From Botryotinia globosa (taxonomy: Eukaryota > Ascomycota > Leotiomycetes > Helotiales > Sclerotiniaceae): DNA of 64,000 bases. The DNA is taken from assembly GCA_014898425.1 (NCBI GenBank), contig RCSZ01000009.1:992001-1056000 (forward strand), in the 5' to 3' direction. Below the pieces are notes generated by a model. It ran no database searches. It had not been told where the DNA came from and saw only the letters and a program-made list of their open reading frames with translations. Shown here piece after piece: positions 47,801-58,310 of the stretch; within the stretch, counting starts at the first letter, position 1, and every line of letters begins with the position of its first letter. Both the position numbers and the translations under genes were made by a program.

Positions 47801-48340
47801 TATTCCGATCAATGCGATACCGTTTTCCGAGCTCGAGCAACTACATTCGTCTGTTTAACCTGGTTTTCTCTCTTCCTCGCTTGGGAAATGATCAATATGC
47901 GAAGATCCTTCTTCCGCATGCAACCTGGAAGCAAAAAGTACTTCACTCAATGGATCCACGATATCTGGGCAAACAAACTTTTGTTCTGGGCTGTCGTTGC
48001 TGGATTCGTGACTGTGTTTCCCACACTGTATATCCCTGTAATCAACCGAAAGGTATTTAAACATGAGGGTATCAGTTGGGAATGGGGAGTCGTATTCGTC
48101 GAGTCTTTCTTGTTCTTTTTGGGGATAGAGTCTTGGAAGTGGGCCAAGAGAGTGTATTTCAGGGTCCAAGCCAGAAAGACAACCAATGTGATAAGCGGCG
48201 CCGATGACGCAGACCCCGGAGTGGCGGTTATGGAGATTCTGAAGGCTCAGAGTACGCATATCACTAGAAAGGGGATGAAGAACCGTGTTGAGCTTTCTGA
48301 GAAAGATGGAGATTTGGAGAGTGGCAATATTAGTCCTTAG
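44884..48340 (+). CDS. ENA1: ENA-type (P-type IID) sodium/potassium efflux ATPase
   Basis: Five exons, 44884-45126, 45186-45451, 45508-46124, 46175-47542 and 47598-48340, encode 1078 residues. The protein pumps Na+ or K+ out across the plasma membrane and supports salt and alkaline-pH tolerance. An N-terminal cation-ATPase domain precedes TM1-2. The actuator loop carries TGES (185-188). TM4 reads SMIPASLIVVLTIT, the IPASL form characteristic of fungal ENA pumps. The phosphorylated Asp380 is in CSDKTGTLTQG, created by splicing of exons 3 and 4. TGDGVND is at 726-732. The last exon holds TM5-10, including FGWGNGDLGFECN. The first intron was placed so that MIL joins VLILAMAVSFGIGSY. All motifs are intact and no stop is present. 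Confidence 0.95.
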
Positions 48341-48708
48341 GTTGTTTATCTATTTTCAAAGGGTGTATTGTATGGTGTTTTGGGAGAAATGGCGTGTGCA
48401 AAGGATCTAGAAGGCTTCCTTTTCGGAGGCGGATGGAACTTCTGTATAGTTTTGATGTGCGGCTTTAAATATTAAGACGCACGCGAGTGCAAAGTGTATG
48501 TAAGTCTGTAATTTATTAATTCAATAATAGGTTATCCAAGCTTACTATAAAACAATGGTCGTCTTTGATATCTTCTCTGCTTGCATTATCTCATAACTCT
48601 AGAATCTCAAGGTAGGTAATCGATTGACGCAGTTATTTATTTGATTTTGGATTTATGATAAGACATGGCCGAGTGAGTGAGGCATGTATGACTAAGCCTG
48701 AAGGTATA
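48341..48708. other. 3' flank of the ENA gene
   Basis: A 368-bp interval ending at the transposon nest. Nothing else is seen. Confidence 0.5.
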
Positions 48709-48724
48709 CAGTAGAACTTGGCTA

Positions 48725-50217
48725 TCCCCTAGACTGCCAACTAGTGGCGCCATCGCTTAGCAGGGATCTAATGGACCAATCAAATCATCAGGATCTTAAG
48801 AATTCTTATAACATTTGGACTATATTTTATAATAATTATTGAAACATTTATTATTATTATATAAATGAGTATTATATTTTTAATATCTTTATATATTCTT
48901 ATATCTATTACCTTTTAATCGAAAATGTTAATTCGAGAAGAATACGAAAGACGTAGCACTTACAAATATATAGGTCCTATATGTCTAATTGTATTCTATC
49001 TAAAGAGCTAGCTAAGTGGGAAAATAGTAGGCTTTATATAGGCACTATTGAAAGAGCTAGTCTCTTTCGCATTCGCTTAATCCTTTCAATATAGTAGCCT
49101 TTATATTGGGGTCATTTTCTTGAAGTGAATTCCCTATGTATGAATTCCCTTGTTCATATAGAAAATTATTCGATATTTTTTTTAATATAATTCTTTTTAT
49201 ATTAAAAAACAATTCTTTATATATCTTATAATTCTTTTTATTTTCTAATTTAATAAAATAATATTTTATAGAAGGATTAGAATCCTCAATTGTAATTGTC
49301 GGGATAGGGATCATGTGACCGCACTAGCGCTTGCGCTAGTGCCTCGGCACTACAAGTATGAACGTTTCGTAGCCCTAGCTTTTAGAACCTCAAGCAATAT
49401 TATAACAGTGTGAACCATAGTACTATATTGTCTTCACCATTCCCCATGGTGATACCAACAATATTCATTAATTGAAACTCGATTCTAAGACTTTTATATT
49501 AAAAGATTAACACTTTGAATATAATCTAATAATAAATCGATCTAAAACAAAGTATATTAATATATAAAATATAAATTAAAAGATTCAAATCTTACTCTTT
49601 CAAAAACATCCCTTGTTCTAAAAAATAATATACAATACCTTATATAAATCTCTTCGAATCTAGCCTATAATATAAAATATACAAAATCATATTTATTTTC
49701 ATTACTTTTATATTCTTAATAAATTGCAATTATATATTTAATATAAATCGATATATATATATATATATATATACCTATATATAAATAAACCTTATCTATT
49801 ATAACTAGATATTATAAAAATATCTACAAATTCAATAATTCTTTATCTTTCAATACTCATATATATAAATTCATTCATTTTATAATCAATTCTATTATTT
49901 TAATAAGAAAATAGAAGTAAAATAGAATAAGCATATTATAATATTGAGAATTAGTTAATAAAATAAGTTTTCAATTAAAATCAATATATTCTATAGATTC
50001 GAAATAAATCTCTATTTTCAGAACAAAAGTAATATCTGAATATAATATCTTTTCATTAATAGAATCAAATTCTATATCATTTGAAATCATATTAATAAAA
50101 TTATTGTATATAATGCATTTATTGATTTCCTTATTATCAATATTATTATTGAAATTATTAATATTCTTGCTCAGTGCACGGACCACATACGGCGCTGCTA
50201 ACCGGCAGTCTAGGGGA
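48725..50217. mobile_element. 1493-bp TA-flanked element, TCCCC family
   Basis: Ends are TCCCCTAGACTGCC and its exact complement GGCAGTCTAGGGGA, each flanked by TA. Near the left end, CGCTTAGCAGGG and GGACCAATCAAATCATCAGG align with the smaller 10350-10694 element. The interior is AT-rich. A minus-strand frame of 85 codons (49057-49314) is the longest open stretch, and it is not recognised. It may be a partly decayed longer member of the family. Confidence 0.78.
49321..49342. repeat. GC-rich perfect hairpin
   Basis: Arms GCACTAGCGC and GCGCTAGTGC are perfectly complementary around a TT loop. It stands out from the AT-rich sequence around it. The function is unknown; it may be a structural motif of the transposon that contains it. 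Confidence 0.85.
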
Positions 50218-50222
50218 TAATA

Positions 50223-51162
50223 AGTCGACCACCCTACTTTCGGGCCACCCCTATTTCGGGCCACTCTTTTACATCAAAAATCACTTTTTTAATCTATTAA
50301 TATCTTTATCAATATTGAATATAATTCAATAAAAATTTAAATCTATATAATTCAAATCATTTCAAATCTATTTTAAAAATTTTAGATTTTTAGGATTTTT
50401 TGAATCGATTTCTAAAACTTTGAAATATCGATTTTTAATTATATACAAATTATATACAAATGTAAAATTTTATAAAATTTATAATAACTTTTAAGAAAAA
50501 ATAGTTAAAAATAAATTATAAAGTTTTATTATAAATTTATAACAGATTTAATCTAAAAAATCTTTAAAAAATGAAAAATTCCTTATAAATAAATATTTAA
50601 AGGGGTACCTTTAAAATTACAGGGATTATTTATATTATTTTTAATTTATTGTATATTATATCTCTAAAAAAAAATTAAAAAAAAATTAAAAATTTCTATA
50701 TAGATTTAAATTTGAAGTTTTCAAAAAAATATATAATTTTCTTTTAATAATTACTATTAAAAAGTTATTAAAGATTTTATAAAAGTTTAAATTTATATGT
50801 GATTTATATATAAATTGAAAATCGATATTTTAAAGTCTTAGAAATCGATCTACAAAAATCCTAAAATTCCAAAAATTCTAATATAAGCTTAAAATAGCTT
50901 ATATTATATAAATATAAATTTTTATTAAATTATATTCAATATTGATAGAGATATTGATAGACTAAAAAAGTGATTTTTAGTGTAAAAGAGTAGTCTAAAA
51001 GAGGTGTCACGGCGCCAACTACATTGCCTTCGTGCCTCAGGCATGGACCCTTAGTGTGCCCTTAGCGTGCCCTATTCCCTATAATAGGGCCTCAACCTTT
51101 CATAGCACTTAGAACCCTTATGGTACAATATAAGTCTTTACCTGCACCTTGAGTGGTTGACT
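50223..51162. mobile_element. 940-bp TA-flanked element, AGTCRACC family, copy 2
   Basis: It begins AGTCGACCACCCTACTTTCG and ends GTGGTTGACT, flanked by TA. The interior follows copy 1 (42288-43103) almost base for base for about 780 bp. It is longer because about 147 bp of unrelated sequence (51004-51150) replaces roughly 15 bp of the right inverted repeat. Confidence 0.83.
51004..51150. mobile_element. Foreign insertion in the right end of the copy 2 element
   Basis: This block starts TGTCACGGCGCC, is much richer in GC than its host, and interrupts the right inverted repeat between AGAGG and GAGTGGTTGACT. A TGTCAC start is common for fungal LTRs, but no matching TG..CA end with a target duplication could be established. 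It could be a solo LTR fragment or another MITE. Confidence 0.4.
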
Positions 51163-51517
51163 TATCAGAATGAAATATTTGATCAATCAAATTCGATATA
51201 AACAAGATTTTAATATAAAAAATAATAGTTTAAATATTTTTATGTGAAATTTTATATCTAATTTTAATTTCAAATCCTAATATTTTTGAAAAAAATATTA
51301 TATAATAATATTCAATCAAGTTTATTAATATTAAAAAAGTTTATTAAATTAATTCATTATTAAAACTTATACTAGATTTTTGAAAAATTAGTTTGGTATT
51401 TCAATTTTGTTTAAAAATCTGGTATTATTATATAAAAAGTAGTCAAATCAGGAAATTTTTCTAATATATTCAAGATTCCGGTATATCCCAATCCAATATT
51501 ATAGCTAAGTTCTACTA

Positions 51518-52086
51518 TAATCATAATCAGCACCCAATGAAGGTCGCTCCTAGTGAAGAGTAGAAAAGCTACATATGATATTTTATTCGAAAATGGGCTC
51601 TCCCCTGACTTTTTGCGAACTTTGAACTACATGGTTCTGAATCCATGCTTAGAGGCGTAGAATCGCAATGGGATGCTGACATGTGTAAGCTGCATAAATA
51701 AGATTGGACGTCACTCTTTGGTGGATGTAAAAGTCACATTATTTGAGATTGCACTGCCGTTTGAAACGTTAGATGCGGTCGTAGAAGTGTGAATCCTTAA
51801 AAAATTGCTATGCTATTTTACATTAAATGAAATCCTTTTGATCATCCGAGAAGCCGGACACTCCGCTTCTGATGAAGAGATGAAGAGCAATAGCATTGTA
51901 TCGAACTCGGATATCGAGACCTTGATGACAGTTCCGGCTGCACCTTATCTCTCGTATCCTCTCCGAGACCGTACGCCATGAGCACTATGAAGAAATGCCC
52001 GAGACTTCCAGAACCGTAAATTCGTCAGTGCTATATCCATCTTAGAATTTACTGCACGTGGTTTATAGGGCCTATATAGTCATAGA
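51518..52086. other. Interval between nest and ABC transporter relic
   Basis: A 569-bp stretch of normal composition. It may contain the degraded 5' part of the transporter gene, but no exon could be recognised. Confidence 0.35.
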
Positions 52087-53888
52087 CCAGTCTAACCGTT
52101 GCAATCTCATATCCCTTTCGAACAAGAATGTGCCGTGACAATCTTCGCTCGCCTTTGATCTGTTCAAACCCCCATACCTGTGATAGGTCAAGTCAGTTGA
52201 TTCCTCTTACTAAGCAGCGAAATGAGGACACCAGGAGAGTCACTGTAACGCTTGTCCAAGAACCAGTCGAGGATTCAGTTTTATCTTGTATGCGTGCAAT
52301 CACCCAAAACCGTCTCGTCTAACCATCCCGATTTCAAGAACTTCTCTCCTTCTTCTACATTTGCAGTGGGAATGTATCTGCTTCGTGACCGTATGGTGCC
52401 CCATATGCAATCTTTATGTTCTCGCGTTTTCTTTTGGTAAGTCTCAATATGCTTGAAACTGCACACTGTCTGGTTTTACAGGCCCAAATAATGCGGATCA
52501 AATTCCGTATCAGTACTGTCCTCCAACGCCAGAATGTGAGATTACACATCTGGAAACTTTGTGGAATACTTGCCAGCAGATTCAAGATCCCTACGTACCG
52601 ACGATATTTAAGCTAGGATATTACTGCGTTACTGGGGGCCGAGAGCGGATTATATACCCTCGGGTAAATACCGCCCTCTTGGATCTTTCAAGCCCATTCA
52701 ATGCGATGTGCTATCTTCATGACATCAAGGCAGTTCACGACAATGTCCATTGCTTGGAATTTCTGGTAGTCATTATTGACATTTCTCTGGCTCTTTTATT
52801 CGACTAATGGTGGGGAAACTCAAAAACACCTCGAACACAACTGTGAATGGCAACGCCGCGAGTATGTCGCATAATGTGCGCTGTATACAGTACTCCTAAC
52901 TTCAGTGCTGATTAGACTAGGTTCAAAACGATCATTGGTTACGTTCCCCAAGGCGACGTTGTGGTATCTGACCTGACAGTACCGGTGAACATTCTTCACT
53001 CTGCGAGGATACGCCTACCTTGAACATGGACAGAAACAGAAATTGAAAGTCATGTCGATGATATTCTTTCTTGTCTTGGGTTTATCCATATTCATATCCT
53101 TGTGAGCGATCCATCCAACTGGTAGTATCGGGAGGTCAGTGAAAGCGTATAAGAATCGGAACCTAACTTGCCGCTGCCCCGTTAGCCCTCGAAGAACCTA
53201 CATCTGGACTGGACGCCACACCCGCCTATTCAATTATTGACCTCCTAAATGCTTCATGCAGGCTTGATATCACTGTTATATATATTCTCTATCAACCTCG
53301 TCCAGAAAGTTTTCAGGCTTTATAAACTTTTACTCCTACGAAGATCAAGAAAAATACTTTGCACAATCAGCAGATTCAATCAAGCATTTTGAGAATGTGG
53401 AGTTTTCTAAACCCAAGCAATGTAATCCGGGAGATGTGTTTATGGATATCATATCGAGACAAGGTGAAAGATATGCTAAAACTGGCTTCAAGGAATCTCA
53501 CATGACCATACCGGCCCTGGTTGATCGGTGGAATCTACAGCGGAAGCGCTGCATACTTTATTGGAAGACTTTATCAATCACATTTTGGCTAGCATTGTCT
53601 GCTTTACACTTCAAATCATTATATAGTGCTTTGATAATACTGAGAATGCCATTTAAAATCTTGCTAGCTGTTGATACTCTCCACTTCTACTGTTCGTATT
53701 TCGAGCATTCTCCGGCCTGCATAGTGGCTAATCATATATGTATTTATGGCCTTGCCTCATGTGCTTCCATAACTACAAGTCCCAAAATCGGACCTTTGAT
53801 GGCAATGATTGTCAGCTTGATTCCTGGGGGTTTCGGTGAATATGATCCTCCTCTGTCCACGATTAGACAATGGCATCTCGAGTGGTGA
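52087..53888 (+). pseudogene. ABCG-type transporter with N-terminal Cys-rich domain, heavily decayed
   Basis: Fragments appear in the order of an Adp1-like fungal ABCG transporter. The luminal N-terminus (TVTLVQEPVEDSVLSCMRAI, RDRMVPHMQSLC) leads to the EGF-like Cys-rich segment (YQYCPPTPECEI, GYYCVTGG). Then come a hydrophobic stretch, LKNTSNTTVNG, IIGYVPQGDVV, the ABC signature VSGGQ-KRIRIG, a Walker B/D-loop remnant EEPTSGLDA, NPGDVFMDIIS, and the final membrane half ending STIRQWHLEW. Walker A is absent: sequence jumps from the membrane segment to the post-Walker A region near 52806. In-frame stops are TGA 53021-53023, TGA 53140-53142 (Arg expected in SGGQRKR), TAA 53164-53166 and TAA 53323-53325. 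Frames also shift near 52320 and 53320. The final 163-codon open frame is only the C-terminal remnant. Confidence 0.87.
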
Positions 53889-54527
53889 TGAAGACGTCGT
53901 CCTGGGGTAATATATACATCATATGCTTAAGCTTTTTGTAATCTTAAGCAAGACATAACTTCCAGAAGCGTTTTTTTATCATACCACCTCGTTGAAGTAT
54001 ATTTTCGATATTAATTCCACTGTTTTATGGACTGGATATATAATTAACCGACCTCGACTCGATTGGAGGGAAGTTATACCTAACGCATATGGAATGTGAC
54101 TGAGCGTCTATTAACCGATAAGTGGGCTTATGCACGTCAGCGCACATATTGTTCTCCGCTAGGCCCCGTGGGTAGGTACCCATTCCCTTGTAAGTTGTGG
54201 TGCGCGATTATGATTTGGGATCCTGGTTTTACGCAGCTCACAAGGGGAAAATCCGCGACGGACACTGGAAATGCATGCGGGGGTTTTTGTGATTGCCGAC
54301 TAGCTTGACCTGAGAAACAAAAAAAAAGCAGTGAGCAATTGTGAAGATCGATGATGTGATGATTGATGATTATACCAATTGTTGGGGTTGTGTACGGCAT
54401 AATACCTAGCGGGAGTTCTTTGGTGAGTGGGCACGCACGGATCACACACAAAAAAATCTTGTTCATAAGCGAAAAAAAAAAGAATCCCCCTTCATTCATA
54501 CATACGCCACAAAAGCAAAAGAAATAT
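53889..54527. other. Interval before the tRNA
   Basis: Nothing supported. A minus-strand frame of 135 codons overlapping the tRNA (54137-54544) has no start context or domain. T-runs on the minus strand directly after the tRNA are its likely Pol III terminator. Confidence 0.45.
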
Positions 54528-54628
54528 TGACCAGACTGGGGCACGATCCCAGGACCTTTCCCGATCGCATTACGTCTTTAAAGGACATATTGTAAAGGGA
54601 ATGTGATAACCAACTACACCATCCGGCC
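54528..54628 (-). tRNA. tRNA-Val (UAC) with 27-nt intron, unusual T loop
   Basis: Read on the minus strand, the 7-bp acceptor stem GGCCGGA/TCTGGTC (two G-U pairs) closes the molecule with discriminator A. The D arm GTGTAGTTGGTTATCAC is the form typical of eukaryotic tRNA-Val. The anticodon stem TTCCC/GGGAA encloses TTTACA, a 27-nt intron in the canonical place after position 37, then C, so the anticodon is TAC (valine GUA). The T stem CTGGG/CCCAG is perfect, but its loop reads ATCGTGC instead of TTCGAnC, changing positions 54 and 58 and weakening the B box. Runs of four T follow within 15 nt. The stems are intact, so it may be functional, but the T loop raises doubt. Confidence 0.78.
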
Positions 54629-57600
54629 TTGGATGATTTGTGCTAGGTGCAACAACTTTTTACATTATATTTGCGGCAAAATGGAATGCAGTGAATGGTG
54701 ACAGCCCCGCAGTGAGATCTAGTCCGCTCGAGAGTGGATCCTACAGTCTCTGACTACTCCATAATCATTGCAGCTGTTATGTACATCTCATACGTAGTCT
54801 TTGGGAAGTTCAGTCAGTCCCCGGTTGGCAGATAGACGATGATAGAATGATACTTTTCCAGCAGTAAATGCGGTCCGAAATTGTCTACCCGTCTGGACAA
54901 GAGTCCTACATGGATGTGCAACCTGAGAGTCTAGTGGCGTACAAAGATTGTCATTGCTGGGTTGGTTTTCATTCCGTTCAATCCTACCTTTCGAATTCAT
55001 CATCCTACCGCCATTCGCACCGCGTTACCTATTCACCACATGGCCTTGCGAGATTGAATATGTTGTTCCAAAAACCTCCACACTATGCTGCAAAGTTCAG
55101 ACGTCATAGATACAATGAAGCTGGATGAATAGTGTCTGATTCTAGTCCAACATGATTCTCTTACAATGTATCTGTACCATAACATATACTTGGGCCTCAG
55201 CCCTCATACCTTCGCCTGACTATCTTCATCCGACTCCTCTCATCCTAAGAATCTCTACATCTATCCTCTTACTTAACTCAAATTAGAACCTCGAATTATC
55301 GCAACGCAGTCGACCTATTGAACACTCTGTCTACACTACTCAAGTCTGTAGAAAATGAAATGCCAAATTACTAGGTCCAGATAGCACGGCTACACTCTAA
55401 AGCTCATCGACTAACATAACCACCAAAAGCAGATCACCCGATTGTCACATCGCCCAAACACATCTTTCTACGCCAGATATTCAGAGAAAAGGGTAGGGCA
55501 GGTGTATAACACAGAGCTTATTGAACTATTCCTCTCAGCGGATAATCTCGCGATGATTCTATAAACTCTGTAACCAGTTCCACAATCTGTGAGTACCTAC
55601 GTAACGGAATCCCGTTTCGTACTCTCTCATTCTGCAAAAACAAAGTTTGATCGTATTAGAACGATGAATCAAACCCCAGCTATCAGAATAATCATTAACA
55701 TCATCAGCTTCAACCAACAGTTAAATTGCACGGGCAGCTAGTTGAAAAATTCATACAAGTCCCACCGCTCAACAACGACAATATCGCTCCAGGGTCCTCT
55801 GACAATGTGATTTGGAACGTATGTTCAAGAATCCTCAGTTCAGGAGGGCAAGATCTGGATTCATTACACATAGCCCCGATGTTTATGCATCTATATATGT
55901 GTAACGAGGCACAGCACTATCAATACATACGAGACAAAAATATGAGGAGAATAATCGAAGCGATTAGTCTGTTATTTTTCACTCGAAGATTATCACTGAA
56001 TGTTTATTATCTTGAATTTCGATATACTTTCCAATCTTACAAGTTATTTAGTTGTGATAAGCTTCCTAGTATCATGTACACTATTCAGAGGGTTAGTAGA
56101 TGCGCAGTGATACTTCTGGGTGTGCGATGGATTGAAGAACTAAGACCGCTAAGGTGATGTGCAAACGAAAGTTTGACAGTCCATCTACCTCAAGAATACT
56201 CTTTAACTTGCATTGGGCATACTGTAACTACATACATTCTGTCCTCTAGCTCAAATCCCATCCAGGAACTACCAAACATCATACAGACAGTACCTGATCC
56301 GTGAGGATTCATACTCTGATGTTTGATTCTGACTTAGCTAATCACTACCGCTTCAATCCAAGACCATCATCTTTTATCTTTTTGAAGTGGTGAGCATCGC
56401 ATGCTAATCACACGAAGAAGATGATTATTCATCAATTTTATGGCCATATACATGGTCTCAATCATCTTTTGATGGTGATAGTAGTATATGCGTTGACATT
56501 TCTAGCATGACTTGCGACGCCATTACTAGATCTCGAAATTGCGATTGCACCTTCCTTCATCTCCATGTGCCTTTCATGACTCGATGCTTTATTGATTGAA
56601 TTCTTGAGGTCTATCAAGGACGCCTCCGTGGACAGCGCATGTTCATCTCCACGTACGATTCTATTCAATCGACTATCGACTTTTCTCTTGATGTGGGTAT
56701 TGTGTGCAACTAGCTTGTCTGTATGAGTTTGTTGCTATCTATTTGCGCGAGTCGATATCTCATGCTGTTATGTGAGGTCAATCGACTTCACATGTATTTT
56801 CAGAAACGTCCTCCTACTCCTCAAACGCGATATCCTTTCTCACGAATCCCATGGTTGATCTCGAGGAAAGAATTTCAGAACTGCCCATTTCCATCTCCGC
56901 GCAGTTTCTAACACCATCTCAAGACACCAAGCACCAACGGACAACTATGTTGGATAGCGACAGCGGGACACGATTGTATTCTTGATGAGCGTGAGAATGG
57001 ACCCATGAACTTGGGACAGTGCGGAACAGATATGACGAAGGAGTAGTAAAACACCACTGGAATCTGAGCATACAGCGAACCTCGACGTATGAATCACTGA
57101 CCCATAGTCTCTTCCGCACTTACCACTCTTCCTTGTACCGATGAACCGACGCGCTATGTAACAAAAATGAACTGCTCTTATTATATATAACACAGGTTCC
57201 CCTAACATGATAACAAGATCTCTGGATGACACAGATCTACTATACCATCGACGCATTTCAGAAAACAGTATATCTCAATGTAAAAACCGATCATCTATCC
57301 ATCCACCCATCTATTCATATCCACCAAAACAACATCACATATTCACTCATCTCACACAGAAACACGAAATACTAATTAATCACTTCCCTAGAAATGCACC
57401 TACCTTGGATTCAGACGAATAGGAATAGGAATCCCACTCTACTCAGACACAAGCAAAAAACAAAACAAAAAGACATCTTTCTTTCCCTCCATCTCCCCAT
57501 CTACACTTCCATCTCCCACTCCTTCACTCCCCCCGGCCCTCACTCCCCCCGGCCCCCAATCTCTTCATCCCCCATCCTCTCCCTCTACCTCAAATATACC

Positions 57601-58310
57601 AAGTACTTTTCCATCCCCAAGAAAGGAAACCCCAGTAAGACCATTAGCCAACCAAGTCAACTAGCGAAACTTCGAAGGATCGTTTCGATAGATACTCTCC
57701 ACAACAAAGTCTGCCAATCTCGAGAAGAGAAAACATTGTAAATCCATTGCGAGTTGATTCGATTTCCGACCTTGATGCATGATCGTCGCAGGTAAACTCG
57801 ATTCATCCATTACCTATCATTGGTATTGTCATTGTCATCGACATCGGTATTGACGTCGCTTACATATCGCACCCTACCCCTCACACCCCTCCATATCCAC
57901 ACCAACACCAAAACCAACACCTTCAACAGTATAAAATTTAATTCATGTATTTATTTCGCTATCATTTCTAATCCTAATAAACTATCATCTCATCTATGAT
58001 CAACTTAGCAAAACGTCCTCGATTCGTTAGTCTTGATAGTATAAAAAGTATGCCCCCCCCCCCCCCCCCCCCCTCCCTCTCTGATTCTATGACGAAGTAC
58101 AAGCACAGCAATCACCCCCCCCCCCCCCCCCCCCGCCATTGTATCATCCAAAAGAACCACAGCAACACATATACCAATTCTCGATTCGAGTCATTCATTC
58201 CACCATCAATCCAATCCCTATTACGCCATTATTGACCGCTCATAATATCTCGAAATCTGTCGCAATAGCTTGATCCATTACAATTGTACTCCCTCGTTCA
58301 AATTCCGTAA
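54629..58310. other. Long gene-poor interval
   Basis: About 3.7 kb. A plus-strand stretch at 55440-56157 reads partly as protein, including a 143-codon frame starting at TTG 55726 and preceded by a CAG that could be a splice acceptor. No family is recognised. Near 57523-57555 the unit CCCTCACTCCCCCCGG is duplicated. Two long C-runs at 58053-58134 are listed separately. No other feature is supported. Confidence 0.4.
58053..58134. repeat. Paired poly-C tracts
   Basis: Two runs of 21 and 20 consecutive C (58053-58073 and 58115-58134) are separated by 41 bp. On the minus strand, the coding strand of the nearby oxysterol-binding gene, they are G-runs located about 180-260 bp past its stop codon. 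Such tracts can form G-quadruplex or i-motif structures. Exact lengths may be affected by sequencing. Confidence 0.9.

Larger units (their letters stand above)
48709..51517. mobile_element. Pogo-like MITE carrying two other elements (transposon nest)
   Basis: The outer element starts CAGTAGAACTTGGCTA at 48709 and ends with the complement of TAGTAGAACTTAGCTATAA at 51517, each flanked by TA. Its own sequence is only 48709-48724, a few bases at 50218-50222, and 51163-51517. The remainder is two later insertions lying side by side (48725-50217 and 50223-51162). Removing them brings the left end (GGCTAATA) into register with the right end (AGCTATAATA). The CAGTAGAACTT ends resemble pogo/Tigger elements. 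No coding capacity. Confidence 0.78.

Noticed and set aside
49971..50264. A 97-codon minus-strand frame across a transposon junction
   Set aside because: It spans the boundary between two insertions and so cannot be an ancestral gene.
54137..54544. A 135-codon minus-strand frame
   Set aside because: It runs into the tRNA gene, is rich in Phe/Ile from low-complexity T tracts, and has no domain.
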